From Acanthosepion esculentum (taxonomy: Eukaryota; Mollusca; Cephalopoda; Sepiida; Sepiidae), in contig OZ038487.1 in NCBI GenBank assembly GCA_964036315.1, positions 55,489,909-55,553,908 of the forward strand: a stretch of DNA of 64,000 nt. The letters run 5' to 3'. The position numbers were made by a program, and so were the translations under genes. How positions within the stretch are numbered: the stretch's first letter is position 1; each line of letters starts with the position of its first letter. The notes under the pieces were generated by a model. That model saw only the letters and a list, made by a program, of their open reading frames with translations, searched no databases and was not told the origin of the DNA. Below, piece by piece: positions 32,714-44,457 of this stretch.

Positions 32714-32945
32714 GCAGCAATACCTTGTTTGATGAGGCTGGGGCTCTGTTCTCCAGAGAGCAGTTTACAGGGTCAGCAGCAACTTGCATGGTCAGGCTGT
32801 GGCCATACACTCCAGAGGAGTCTACAAGGTCAGCAATACCTTACATGGTCAGGCCTTGGCCCTATACTCTACAGGAGAGCCTACAGTATCAGCAACACTT
32901 GGTATTGTCAGGCTGTGGCCCTCCACAGTGGTGTCTACAAGGTTA
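32714..32945. repeat. Minisatellite, four units of 54-61 bp
   Basis: Each unit contains GTCAGGCTGTGGCC-like sequence, an ACTCCAGAGGAG-like segment and TCTACAAGGTCAGCA. Units diverge by about 15-25% by eye. Confidence 0.75.
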
Positions 32946-33480
32946 AAGTAACATACAAGCATTTATAATCAGAAATCACATTAAGATTCTGATTTTTTTT
33001 CTCTTATTTTTCAGATATGAATTTTCTTTTCATCTTTTACATTCTTGTTTCTTTCATCTCTATTTTTTATCTGTGCAAACAAATTCGTTTTCTTGAGTTC
33101 TTCATTTTTAATTTATTGAATTGTTGTTGATTTTCTCTCTCTCTCTCTCTCTCCATTTTTATTCCCCTTTACTTCCATTTGCATCTCCACACTTCCATTT
33201 TTACTCTTCTTCCAATAACTGTTTTTATATTTTCTCTTTTAACCTTGAATTTCAAATATTATTTCTTTCCTATTCTGTAGTTTTTCATTTCCTTTTACCT
33301 ATCATTCTTTATTTCATTTCTTTTTTCTTAATTCTTTGACAATTCTCTTTTATTTTTCACAGTCTTTTATATTTTATTCATTTCACTTCTTCTACTACCT
33401 TTTTTTTAAATTAATTTTTTTTCTAATAAACATTATGAAACAAATTATCTTTATTATTAATTCCCTCATTTTATTCTTAT
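32946..33480. repeat. Pyrimidine-rich block with (CT)n
   Basis: (CT)n at 33136-33153 inside T/C-rich DNA. The ORF here is an artefact. Confidence 0.6.
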
Positions 33481-33964
33481 GCTAACATATTAATTACATG
33501 TTGGTTGCATGAGGCTAAAATTATCTTCCTGCTTCCTTTTACACCAAAGCTCATACATATATTAGAAAAAATCATTAAATATCATAGATATAAAAAGTCT
33601 GTTGCGTTTAACAATACATGTCTAAAAGAATAAAGATGATCCTCAGGAGTGAATTACAAAGACAAACTTATTTTATCTGTGATAAAATCTGCATTTTGTT
33701 GAGATGGTGATTTTTTAAAGTACATGTGAATGCACATGTCATCATTAGTTTAAAATTTTATCACAGTTACAGTAAATTTGTCTTTATAATCTTGGAGGAG
33801 ATCGAAAGTACTTAGGTATGAAAAAACTATGTGGTGCCTTCCTTGATGAATTTTATCTTAACATCAAGAAACAGATTAGAGAACTGGAAAGGGTCATTAT
33901 AAAAATAAATAGAAATAATATATCTATATTATTCAATGAAGCATGTTTGAATAAAGATATGATA
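33481..33964. other. AT-rich gene-free stretch
   Basis: Nothing recognised. Confidence 0.4.
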
Positions 33965-34205
<241 letters not shown>

Positions 34206-34207
<2 letters not shown>

Positions 34208-34516
34208 GGAAAAAAAAAAAAACTTCTCATCCTGATGAACTGCCAATCAAATTTTGGGGATGTGCTTCTTGTTTAGGCTGAGAACTTTTCAGAATCCATG
34301 TATGTCTGACTGGCAAGTTTTGAATACAAGATTATGTGATGTGGCTGCATTTCCATTCCTACACTGTCATTGAAAACTAACAACTCTGGTGATATTGTGA
34401 GCTACTGTTAGTGTGCCCTAGGTTAGTAACAATTATACTTTGGCTTTGAAATCATATATAAGACCAAAATTATCAGCTGATGCAAGATTTGTCTTTTAAA
34501 CCAGCATATTTTTTTT
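34206..34516. other. AT-rich spacer
   Basis: Nothing recognised. Confidence 0.4.
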
Positions 34517-35175
34517 AATCATTTCATACCAAGCAAGGCAATAATGCCACTAAGATGCAACAGGTTACTGGGAGGGAAAGATGATAAGAATTTAGTGGGA
34601 AGAAAGGACAATAAAAGGACAGGTTTCAGGAAGACAGAAGATGATGATTGACATTGCATTTAAATTTTTGAAGATCATCGGTGGCAGGGAAAGAAGAAAT
34701 CAGGAGAGAGTTCCAGATGTGAGAAGTTCAAGAAAAGAAACTATTAGAATAGAACTTATGGTTATATTTAGCTATTTCAACATAAAACAAATGAGACCAA
34801 CTAACCACTCCAGTGGTATGCTTAAATACATTTGGTTGAGGTACCAAGGAGGAGAGCTCATCAGAACAACTGCCGTGACAATACTTATAGAAAAGACAGA
34901 GGGGAGCCACAACATGGTGGTGAGAACGTGACTGAAGTTGAGATGCTAGGTCAGCCTCTTCTTTAGATTTTGTTCAGATGCTCTAGATATATAACTGAAG
35001 CACCAGACCAGATATGGTAGTGACATAAAATGCAGGGAAAAATAGTAGATTTACAAATGTACAAGATGGATTCTAACAAGAAGAATTGTCTGGCATGCTA
35101 CAGTGAACCAACCTTCTTAGCAGCAGACCTAGCAATTGATTCAAAGACTTGAGACCAAGAAATTGGAATGATTTG
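34517..35175 (-). mobile_element. LINE-A, longest antisense copy
   Basis: On the minus strand the frame at 34728-34910 reads APLCLFYKYCHGSCSDELSS followed by LVPQPNVFKHTTGVV and VEIAKYNHKFYSNSFFS, the RT C-terminal region. The upstream sequence to about 35175 corresponds to the RT thumb. The A-rich tail is at 34517. Confidence 0.75.
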
Positions 35176-35207
35176 CTTTCCTGAAGGTTAACATCAGCTG
35201 TACTAAT

Positions 35208-35458
35208 TGCTGTAATGAAATGTCCCACACTCCCTATCGGTTATGTGGACTGACTATATTGGTAGATATATGTAGTGAACACAGGATATACTGGGGACTT
35301 GCTTTGGGAATTACTAGCTTGCTAACCAATTCCCTGTCTTTCAGTAGTGCATTCTCTTTTACAATAAACCTCTCTTTCTTTCATCTATGCCTGTGTTGCT
35401 GGTCCTTTCACTCGAGTACCACCTTTGTCTGTTGGTAACCACCTTTTAGGATACAACA
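35208..35458 (+). mobile_element. Solo LTR
   Basis: A 251 bp element starts TGCTGTAATG and ends GGATACAACA (TG...CA, 7 bp imperfect inverted ends). It is flanked by the 5 bp direct repeat CTAAT (35203-35207 and 35459-35463). AATAAA lies at 35363-35368, followed by a T/C-rich stretch as in an R-U5 region. There is no internal LTR-retrotransposon sequence on either side. Confidence 0.7.
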
Positions 35459-35569
35459 CTAATGAAGGGTAAAAATAACCATTGGTGATGTTTAAAAGAT
35501 AGTGGTTTCATTTTGGAGGCATTAAAATTTACAACCCATTTCTTGCAGGGAAATATATATGTGTGTTTG

Positions 35570-36205
35570 TATGGGTCTGCTTGAATATAGATTTGCTTAT
35601 TAATATTCATTCACTCATATGTAATATGTGTAAATAAATATTGAACTCTGGAAAATATGCTGATCTTGCAAGACATTGTGGACTTCTCTGTTGTGGAATG
35701 TTTCTTAAGTCTTTCCCTTCAGCTTTGCTTTATGCAATTAAATCAACAAAAATACCAGTAATACATATGGACTTATGCCAAAATAGAGAAATGTATCTAT
35801 ACATACAGGAAAAAAATGTACCTTACATTTCACTATCCACAGGAAGAAGAATCTTACATTTCTATTTTTACTGCACCTTTGGTAATACAGAAATATACTT
35901 TGTACAATATTTTTGTGTGTATCTTTAATCATATTCACTTATGCATAAGTGTTAATATACACACTTGAATGTGTATGGATGAGATGGTGCTGAAAAATTC
36001 TCAGCCATACCAAAAACGATCTTCAGAAAAGAAAAGAAAAATCTCATGTTTATTCTTTAAATCTGATTTTGGGATGTTGGTCGCACCAAGACATTTTTTA
36101 GCAAATCTTTGGATGCATTTGTTTATGTACAAGAAATCATCTGGTCAGTATTTCTATGAGACCTTGATTCTATTATTTGCCCTAAGATCAATACTTTAAG
36201 TCAAT
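35570..36205 (+). repeat. Local duplication block A, copy 1
   Basis: Matches 37045-37702 in direct orientation (AATATGCTGATCTTGCA; CACTTGAATGTGTATG; GCAAATCTTTGGATGCATTT; AAGATCAATACTTTAAGTCA). Copy 2 has an extra segment of about 250 bp. Confidence 0.75.
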
Positions 36206-36310
36206 TTAAATAATTTACTGAGCTCACACTTCTAAAAGGACAATATTCACCCTAGAAAATGATTTGTTATTTAACAGTATGTTTAGGGATGGCCCAAGAC
36301 ATCAGTTTTT

Positions 36311-36800
36311 TTTGTTTTACTTTGTTTAATCATTTCACTCCAAGCAAGCCAATAGAGCCACTAAGATGCAAGGGTTTACAGATTGTGAGAGATTTACTTA
36401 TTAATGAGAGAAAATGAAAAAAGAACAGGAATTAAGAAGACAGACGATAATAATTGACATTGCATTTAAATTTTTGAAGATCAAAGTTGACGGGAAAGCA
36501 AGAAGCCAGAAAAGAGTTCCATAAGTGAGAAGTGTGAGAGAAGAAATTTTTATCATAGGAATTATAGTTTCAGGTATCAATTTAAAGTATGAAATCATGA
36601 GACCTTGTAGCAAATACTGCACTTAAATTCATAAAAAATAAAATACCAAATAGGAAAGCTAATTAGAAAAATTACGATGACAATATTTATAGAAAAGGCA
36701 CAGGGATTCAGCATTATGGCAGTGGAAATGTGACTGAAGCCAAGATGCCAGCTCATGACCATTAACATTGCAGTTACATATAATATCAAAGAAAGATGAA
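36311..36800 (-). mobile_element. LINE-A copy (part of duplication block B)
   Basis: A-rich tail at 36311. Minus-strand frames give LPSTLIFKNLNAMSI-type and SINIVIVIFLISFPI sequence. The flank to 37035 is also shared with 39745-39970, so the LINE was duplicated together with its flank. Confidence 0.7.
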
Positions 36801-37035
36801 GACGCACATGAATAGATAAAGGTGCCTTTTCAGATTAATATTTTGGTCTTATTCTTATCTGTTTGTTTTACATTATTGGACAGAAGTACACTTAGTGCAA
36901 CTTTACTGCAATTTGGATATATTCCAATTAAATTTTATATGTTCTGTATTGGAAATTTGCATTAAATATTCGATTTTGATCATTTGGGATTTTTATTTTT
37001 TCTAACCGGACACAGAAATTATTTCATAAATAAAA
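36311..37035. repeat. Local duplication block B, copy 1
   Basis: LINE-A plus about 230 bp of downstream flank (TTAATATTTTGGTCTTATTC; TTCTGTATTGGAAAT; TTGATCATTTGGGATTTTTA) recur at 39252-39970. Confidence 0.75.
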
Positions 37036-37044
37036 AAATATATA

Positions 37045-37702
37045 TATTTATATAGATTCACTCATATGTAATATATATAAATAAATATTGATCTCTGAAA
37101 AATATGCTGATCTTGCATGACACTGATTGTGGACTCATCAAATTTGAATGGTTCTTAAATCTTTCCATTCAGTATATTCCTAAGTGTTAATGTATACACT
37201 TGAATGTGTATGAATGAAATGGTGCTAAAAACTCACAGCCATAGTGACATGCAGATGTTTGGTGATGCCAACTCCTTAATTACATGCCTCTAAGACTCAA
37301 GTAAGGAGGCCTATAGGGCCTAGTACTGAGAAATGTGGGAAAGGAAGGCATTTTAAATATGTAAAAGAAGATGAAACATGAAATAAACACTTTATTCAAT
37401 TAAATATAAACTAAAATTTTATTTCACTCTTTCATTGGATGTCCTCCGAACATAGATGCTCAGGACTGTCACACTCTCTTCTGCATGCTACTGCAACTAT
37501 ACCAAGAAGCTCTTTAGTAAAGAAAAAAAAAAAAATCTAATGTTTAGTCTTTAAATCTGATTTTGGGAAGGTGTTTGCACCAAGAGATTTTTTTAGCAAA
37601 TCTTTGGATGCATTTGTGTATGTACAAGAAATTATCTGGTCAGTATTTCAATGAGTCCTTGATTATATTCACTGCGCTAAGATCAATACTTTAAGTCAAT
37701 TT
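37045..37702 (+). repeat. Local duplication block A, copy 2
   Basis: See 35570-36205. The extra part (about 37245-37500) interrupts the match. Confidence 0.7.
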
Positions 37703-37889
37703 CTCCTTTTGCAAGAAACCATTATTAATTTAGTGGCAGCTGGATATTGAATGTAACTACAGTGATTATTGTCACTTTCAAATAAGCAAAATTTTGACAT
37801 TTGATTGCAAGTGTCAAGAGGAAGGCTTCCCACTTAAATAAAATATATCATTTCTTTTTATTTCTATTTCTATTCATTTTTATTCAGTT

Positions 37890-38358
37890 TTGTTGGAAGT
37901 GAGTTATATTCAACAAATATGTATATTTCTTTGGCTTCTTAAATGTATAAACCATTACTGTTGTCAACAAAGTGTGTATACATTTGGTGAAAAGCCTTGT
38001 CTTTCACATAATTTATATATAAAAGGTGCATCATGTATTGGGTTGGTGCATAATTATCAGGCGTTTTTTTTTAAACATTATGAAAAAAGAAATAATTCAA
38101 CAATAACATTTAAATGCATCGACACACATTTTTATAACCTGAAAATAATGTTTTTAATAAAAAAAAGTTAGCAAAGCAGCAATTTTTATTAACAAGTAAT
38201 TTGCTTACAAAAACGCCTGATAATTATGCACCAACCCAATATTAGAGAATATATCTTCATCAAGCCATAAATGGAAGACAACCACATGAAATTTTAAATA
38301 GCATCTTCCAATTTTACACAGGAAATGAAAAAGCACAAACACAGCCTTCAGATGTAAC
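37890..38358 (+). repeat. Local duplication block C, copy 1, with inserted MITE
   Basis: Matches 38710-39010 (AGCCTTGTCTTTCA; AGCCATAAATGGAAGACAAC; CACATGAAATTTTA) except for the MITE at 38038-38239. Confidence 0.75.
38038..38239. mobile_element. Mariner-type MITE (MADE1-like ends)
   Basis: A 202 bp element with about 31 bp near-perfect inverted ends beginning TTGGGTTGGTGCATAATTAT, flanked by TA on both sides. The unoccupied sequence survives at 38878-38885 in copy 2 of the host repeat (GTCTATTAGAG). The ends resemble the mariner/MADE1 pattern TTAGGTTGGTGC. No coding content. Confidence 0.9.
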
Positions 38359-38709
38359 ACAAATTGTTTTCTTTCCACCTTTTTAATTGATAAGCCACAG
38401 GAACTCGTAGATAGCCAGATCTTTTTAATGTAGCCAGGTGAACAGGATGAATGATACTTGGCTCTGAGTACTGAGTAGTGCACACCATATACATCTTGTT
38501 TTTGATGGTCCTGTGAAGGGTGTACTACCCAACAGTGAGAGACATATGTGACCACAGAGCTGCACATTCAATGTCACTGCCTACATCAAGATACCACTAG
38601 TCACAAAGGTCAAGCCATGGATTAAGGACATGGCTGTAAATGTCCAGCTGGACTCTGCACTCTTCCCCATGACATAATCCAGGCTGGCTGAGAATTTTTA
38701 TGATTCAGT
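38359..38709. other. Unclassified sequence of normal complexity
   Basis: Not shared with copy 2 of block C and without recognised product. A 120-codon minus-strand frame ends in the MITE and is not supported. Confidence 0.35.
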
Positions 38710-38825
38710 TTTGTTGAATGAGGTATATTCAGCAAATATATTTCTTTGTCTTATCAAAATGTATAAATCACCACTGTTATCAATAAAGTGTGTACACATT
38801 TAGTGGAAAGCCTTGTCTTTCATAC

Positions 38826-38869
<44 letters not shown>

Positions 38870-39010
38870 GTGCAGTGTCTATTAGAGAATAGATATTTAG
38901 CAAGCCATAAATGGAAGACAACCACATGAAATTTTACATGGCAGCTTCCAATCTAACACAGGAAATGAAAAAAGCATGACCACAGCCTTCAGATGTATCA
39001 CAAATAGTTT
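38710..39010 (+). repeat. Local duplication block C, copy 2 (empty site)
   Basis: Carries (TA)n at 38828-38867 and lacks the MITE found in copy 1. Confidence 0.7.
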
Positions 39011-39251
39011 TGTTATGCATCTGCACCAACATGTGGTCTCCTGGCTCTCCTTATTTGAACTACTATACCTTGTACATTGTTGAGAGGCAGACCAACCAGA
39101 AGAAACACAATAATACTGTGTGTTTTATATTCATGGATTTTTTCTTTTTAGTTATTAATCTATTTTTACAAATTTCTTAAGGGAGGCTCCAAAAGTAATG
39201 TTTTCTATTTATTTCCATGAGAAATTCAACAGATACAGGATAAAGAATAGT

Positions 39252-39970
39252 ACTGTTTTTTTAATCATTTCACCCTAAGCAAAGCAATAAAGCCACTAAG
39301 ACACAAGTGGTTACTGTGTGTGAGATAATACGAGAAAGAGAAGACATTATTAAAGAGAGAGAGAACAATAAAAGAACAAGAAGACAGAAGATAATAATTG
39401 GCATTGCATTTAAATTTTTGAAGATCAAAGTTTACTGGAGAGCAAGAAGCTGGAAGTGAGTTCCACAAGTGAGAAGTCTAAGAGAAGAAACTGTTAGCAT
39501 AGAATTTACGGTTTCATCTAGCCATTTCAACTATAAAATCATGAGATCTTGCAGCCAATCTAATTCATAAAGTCTAGGTACCAAATAGGAAAGCTTATCA
39601 GAAAAATTACCGTGAAAATATTTATAGAAAAAAGTACAGGGAGGCAATGTTACAGTGGTGAGAAAGTGACTGAAGCCAAGATGCCAGCTCAGAACCCTTA
39701 ACATTGCAGTTACACATAATATCAAAGAAAGTTGAAGATGCATATGAATAAATAAAGATGCTTTTTCCGGTTAATATTTTGGTCTTATTCGTATCTGTTT
39801 ACAGTTGGACAAGTGTATGTTTAGTGCAACTTGTGTTCAAATTAAATATCTTCTAATTATATTTTATATATTCTGTATTGGAAATGTATATTAAACATTT
39901 GATTTTGATCATTTGGGATTTTTTTATTTTTGCAAAACTGACACAAAAATTATTTCATAAATAAAAAAAA
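39252..39970. repeat. Local duplication block B, copy 2 (contains LINE-A, minus)
   Basis: LINE-A 39252-39745 on the minus strand (frames WNSLPASCSPVNFDLQKFKC and FYKYFHGNFSDKLSYLVPRL) plus the same downstream flank as copy 1. Confidence 0.75.
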
Positions 39971-40117
39971 GCCACTTTTAAATATTAATACACAGTCATA
40001 TAACATAATTACTTTCTTGCTGAATTTTAAATGATGACAGGTTTATATGTTATAAAAGAACTGTAGAAACATAAACAGCACAAATTTACTATTTGCATAG
40101 TTCATTGTAAAGTTGTA

Positions 40118-40575
40118 ATAATGAAACCTGAAGGCACATTTGAATAGAAAAGATGCCTTCCAAAAGCTAAACAAAGTATTAAAAAACAGGAAAATTTCAT
40201 TAGAAACAAAGAAAAGATTGCTGAACTGCTATGTAATATTAATCCTCTATATAGCAGCAAATTTTGGATTGTCTCCTCACAGAGACTATCACATAATCAA
40301 TGAGAAATTCTTAAGGAAAATAAAAACTAAAGGGACACTTATATTTAGAATCAAAAAGGGAGTGTTGAAATTTTTGTCAAACATAATGAATAAAGAAGGC
40401 TCGGAAAATCTGACACTCACAGGGTATAATGAATGCAAGAGGAGCACAAGGAAATAGAATACCTAACAAGATTGTGTAAATTGATATTTTAACATTGCTA
40501 AGAACTCTAAAGGACTGGAAGTTGTGGAGAGCTATGATCACCCATATCCAAAAGGGATATGGCATATAAAAGAAG
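40118..40575 (+). mobile_element. LINE-C (RTE-like) with open frame
   Basis: The 105-codon frame at 40140-40457 contains KDAFQKLNKVLKNRKISLET then KKRLLNCYVILILYIAANFG, and later IMNKEGSENLTLTGYNE. It is the best preserved LINE-C frame here but lacks the upstream RT and endonuclease. The 3' part ends near GGGATATGGCAT. Confidence 0.75.
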
Positions 40576-40899
40576 TTGCTTGAACTTGACAAAGACTTGT
40601 GAGGTAAGAGTATTGAATGATTTGGTTTTATGATAATTTCTTTTCTTTGTTTATTTAATAACTAATAAGTGGTAGTTCTTGCTGAATTAAGAAGTTCTTG
40701 GATATATAACAACATTTGGAGAAAGAGAAAGAATGTTTCTTTAATAAATCCTTGCAAAAGCCTGTGTCTTTATTTATAATAGTTAATGAGATACAATAGT
40801 GATAAAAATAAATAAATAAGTAAAAATAAAAATAAATAGCAAGGAAACCAAAATTTCCCCATCTCTAAAAATAGATGTATATTCAGAATCGCAAGGCCA
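40576..40899. other. AT-rich spacer
   Basis: Nothing recognised. Confidence 0.4.
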
Positions 40900-40917
40900 T
40901 GGCATCATATTTCAACT

Positions 40918-41077
40918 AGCCAATCAGAAACTGTCTTGACCATGATACAAACATCATAGTCAAGCTTAGCAAATCAGAAACAAAATCTGTTTCCAACCAA
41001 GATTTAAGGTTACTGATCTTGAGCCAATCAGAAGCAGAGTAGCAATTTCAAAGCGGATCTCTAGACATGTATATAAT
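40918..41077 (+). promoter_or_regulatory. Promoter-like block: three CCAAT-type boxes and TATA
   Basis: CCAATCAGAA at 40920, AAATCAGAA at 40971 and CCAATCAGAA at 41024 are spaced 51 to 53 bp. TATATAA follows at 41070-41076. The spacing and order look like a pol II promoter or the U3 of an LTR. No downstream ORF or LTR termini were found, so the use is unknown. Confidence 0.35.
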
Positions 41078-41340
41078 GAGATGGAAAGTCAACCTAAATC
41101 ATAATTGATGAATTAATTTTATCAATTCTTTGCTGCTGCAGCAGTCATCATAATATACCCAGAGTTGAAATACACCACTTACATGACCCACACAGTCTCA
41201 CATGGACTCATACTTTTTCTACCACCCACTGGTAACCTTAGACATCCACACAGTTCTGCATTGACGCTAAAACATTCATACTTAATTCTCACACATTTTA
41301 AGCAAGATGGCTGCTACATTTGAATAGATACATATATATT
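41078..41340. other. Sequence downstream of the promoter-like block
   Basis: Normal complexity; no ORF of note. A transcript starting near 41100 would be noncoding as far as can be seen. Confidence 0.3.
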
Positions 41341-41435
41341 AAAGACATTTTTGATATGTTTAACATTTTTGATATGTTTAACATATCAAAAATGTCTTTA
41401 ATAAATTGTCGGACTATGTCCAATTCAAAAATGTA
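41341..41435. repeat. Hairpin MITE-like repeat, copy 2 (opposite orientation)
   Basis: AAAGACATTTTTGATATG with its inverted partner ending at 41400, then TTGTCGGACTATGTCCAATT, which is the reverse complement of the flank at 18.9 kb. Confidence 0.65.
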
Positions 41436-41899
41436 TACATATATATGTATATCTGGATTCTCTCTCTTTATCCCTCTCTCTCTCTCTTCTATGCACCAAG
41501 AGTTTTACATTTGAACTCTTGAAACTCTAATATATCACTCTATCCTTCTGTATATATATTGAGTTATATGAAAAAAATTTTTGCATCTACTAACACTGTG
41601 CATTTTTTTCAATCTTTACACAAGGCCAGCATAGATATATAATGAGAACAAATGTTGTCATAAGATAACCTCCACTACAATAATAATACAATTGTTCAAC
41701 AAATCTGTACCTTCAAATGTTACACTGTTATCTCAAGTGATGATGCCAGTTTTCAAAGCTGCCTATCTTTAGTCAAAGCTTACAGAATTGAAGATACTGA
41801 TATGGACGTTTCTGAGTGAATACAGAAGCCACATAAAATCTGTATGCAAACAGACTTTAGATTCATTGCAAAATACAAGTTTTTTCTTTGTTCTGGTGA
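41436..41899. other. AT-rich spacer
   Basis: (TC)n at 41459-41490; nothing else. Confidence 0.4.
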
Positions 41900-42227
41900 A
41901 CTTTCTGCTATGGTATCTAGACTTTATGAATTTAAGTACTGTACTAGATTGGCAGCAAAATCTCATCAATTTACTGTTGAATTGGCTCAAGTTCTATGCT
42001 AGCAGTTTCTTTTCTCACACTTCTTGCTTGAGTAACTCACTTCTGGATTCTTGCTTTCCAGTCAAGTTTGATCTTCAAAAATTTAAATACCATGTAAATC
42101 ATTATCTTCTGTCTTCTTGAATACTCTTTTGTTGTTCTCGTTCCTTAATGGTTCTCCTTTTTTCTTATTCTTTCACACTCAGTAAACGCTTGTGTCTTAG
42201 TGGTTTTACTGATTGAAAAAAAAATTT
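41900..42227 (+). mobile_element. LINE-A 3' end
   Basis: Frames give LLNWLKFYASSFFSHTSCLS, then NSLLDSCFPVKFDLQKFKYH, and a tail ending TTACTGATTGAAAAAAAAA. Confidence 0.7.
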
Positions 42228-42461
42228 GAACACATGATGACAACTAAGGCCATAACAAAAGCTTTCCAATTACAATTAGGCAAAAGGTTTCTCATAAATA
42301 TCAATAAATTGGAAAACAGAATTTAAACTAATGTTCTTTTTGTCATAATGTTTGAAGAGATAAGTGTTTGCACTTTACATGTAATGTTTTGGAAAAAAAT
42401 AAACCAACATAATAGATGCTTGCTTCTTATTCTTTCATGTGATGTGTTCTTTCAGGGCAAG

Positions 42462-42735
42462 TGATCATGGCTCTCTTGAATATTACTTTTATCATCCATC
42501 CATTTACTCAAATCCATGAGATAGGTTACCTACTCCTCCTATCTTCTGTATGCCTTGCGAGTGTTTAATCTTTCAAGCCCTCTCCCCTCATTATGTGTCC
42601 CAGAAATTTCAATTGTATCTTTCTGATTTGAAGTATAACTGTCTTTTTAGTTGCCATTTTCTTTGAGTACTTCCTTATCGCTCACATGTTCAGTCCATAA
42701 AATTCTCAGTATTTGTTATAAGAACCATAACTCTG
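42462..42735 (-). mobile_element. LINE-C (RTE-like) 3' fragment
   Basis: The reverse complement carries the GGACACATAATGAGG...GCTTGAAAG and ATGATCACTTGCCC ends of LINE-C. Confidence 0.55.
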
Positions 42736-42939
42736 TCAATTCAAGTTGTGTACATATTTGTGCAATTTTTTTTTGTTCACTTTGTCCATGGTTTTCCCTA
42801 ACATGTATCTTTTTTCCAATGCAATGCAGATGTAAGTTTCATTGCTTGTAATCAACCTTAGATTTAAATGGGCACAAAATCAGTGTCAGCATTTCACTCC
42901 TGGCAGCTTAATTGCTTTTTCCTTCTGCGCTTCTTTCTT

Positions 42940-43015
42940 CAATATGTTCTGTGAGTGTTAAATTTTCCAAGCTCTCTTTCCTCATGATGTATGCCAGAAA
43001 TTTCAACTCTTTCTA
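42940..43015 (-). mobile_element. LINE-C fragment, very short
   Basis: GAAAGAGAGCTTGGAAAATT-type match on the minus strand only. Confidence 0.45.
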
Positions 43016-43254
43016 CTTGATTACTGTTTCTTTATTACTTTGTACTTTTCTCCTCTACAAGAGTTTCATTTTTTTAAAAATCTGATGAACATTTTCGATT
43101 ATTTTCTATTATTTATTTTAATAATAATAATAACAGAACTGAGAAAATAGATGAAAATTATGAGAATTTTACATGTGTTTTCAGGCTAGCAGAACCTCTG
43201 CTAAAAAGTAATCATTTGATAACTAGAGTTAAAATGTTCAATAAATTAAGAAAA

Positions 43255-43410
43255 TTTAAAGTGACTTATTTGGTGAGAGCTGACTGAAGAGTTTCACATC
43301 AAAATGATCATCAGGGCCAGATGTTAGTTAAATCTTTTTCAGACATCTGGTCCTGATAAGTGATTCAATGCAAAACTCTTGTGTTGGCTGAACAAGACAA
43401 GTGACTTATA
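43255..43410. repeat. Palindrome with two divergent hammerhead-like motifs
   Basis: Arms of about 70 bp (roughly 75% paired by eye) around TTAGTTAAATCTTTT. Minus arm: GGCC, CUGAUGA, TCA/TGA stem, GTGAAAC, then ACT/AGT around CTTC, then C. Plus arm: GGTC, CTGATAA (mutated), AAAAC (mutated), TCTTGTGTT. (TA)n follows at 43408-43427. Confidence 0.55.
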
Positions 43411-43427
43411 TATATATATATATATAT

Positions 43428-44457
43428 GTGTGATGTATTACTAGCTTAAAAGATGAACTCTGTGCAACCTTTTAAGTTAGCCCCTGTGGTGCAGAACTAA
43501 AAGGGTCTTCTGGTTCAGCATAGAAAACAGCAATGATAATTTTGAAGAAATAACTTTGAATTCTTCAATTCACTACATGGAACTTCAAAACCTCACTTTA
43601 ACTCTGGTTCAGAATATAAGATAAAAGGCAAATTTTCAATCCCAGGCTCATCCCGATTCCAAAAAGGTATAATATATCTATGTATAGCAAGTGTGGCTCA
43701 AGTTAGAGGTCTTCAGTCAACAGCCTGAGCAGAGGGTTCTGTTAATGGAATTAACGGCCATGTGTCTATGACCAATGTGAGCCTTCAAGTTGGTGGACAT
43801 TGGCTGTGGTCTGACCTGGCGAGGGATGGATTCCGCCAGGTCTAATTTGCCCAAGATATGCTATGCATGAAAGAATACCTACCAAGACATGAGGAGGGAG
43901 CTGGACAAGTGCTTAGTTACGCAGTAATGCTATGACCACAACTGGTCATGGGACTAATCATCATAATCATCATTTTGTTTTAAACTATTTTTGTTTTTTC
44001 CTTGGTAAACACAATAACAATGTTTCTGGAAATTACAACAAAAGATTTTTGATCTGATGATTTCAGCCAATTGTTTGAATTACTGCTATTACAAATTTAC
44101 CCATGCTGTTGAAAAAAAATGAAAACAACTTTTGTATAATTTGGCAATTGTATTAGTAATATTTCCCGCATGAGTAATCAAGGAAGTTCATTTATAAAAT
44201 TATCTGTATTGTTGCATATAAGAAAGACTTCTGCTTTTTAAATCAGTAGAAGTAAAACTGTTTAAAGAAAGTTAACAAGAGAAATATAAATACATATTAG
44301 CAAGCTGATCTTCATTGTTTAAAAAGAGATAACATGTCACCTGCTGTTGTAGCAAAAGATCTAATTAATAAATAAGAGAGATCAGGCTAGGTAACTGAAA
44401 TATATAAAGTCACATTGTGTTTCATATTATAGAACTAATCTTTTGTTGTTTTCATAG
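43428..44457. other. Unclassified sequence
   Basis: 43630-43980 is GC-richer than its surroundings (GACCTGGCGAGGGATGGATT...) and ends in ATCATCATAATCATCATT. It may be an unlisted repeat; no gene is seen. Confidence 0.35.

Noticed and set aside
38205..38567. 120-codon minus-strand ORF
   Set aside because: It runs from unclassified DNA into the MITE; no domain and no splice support.
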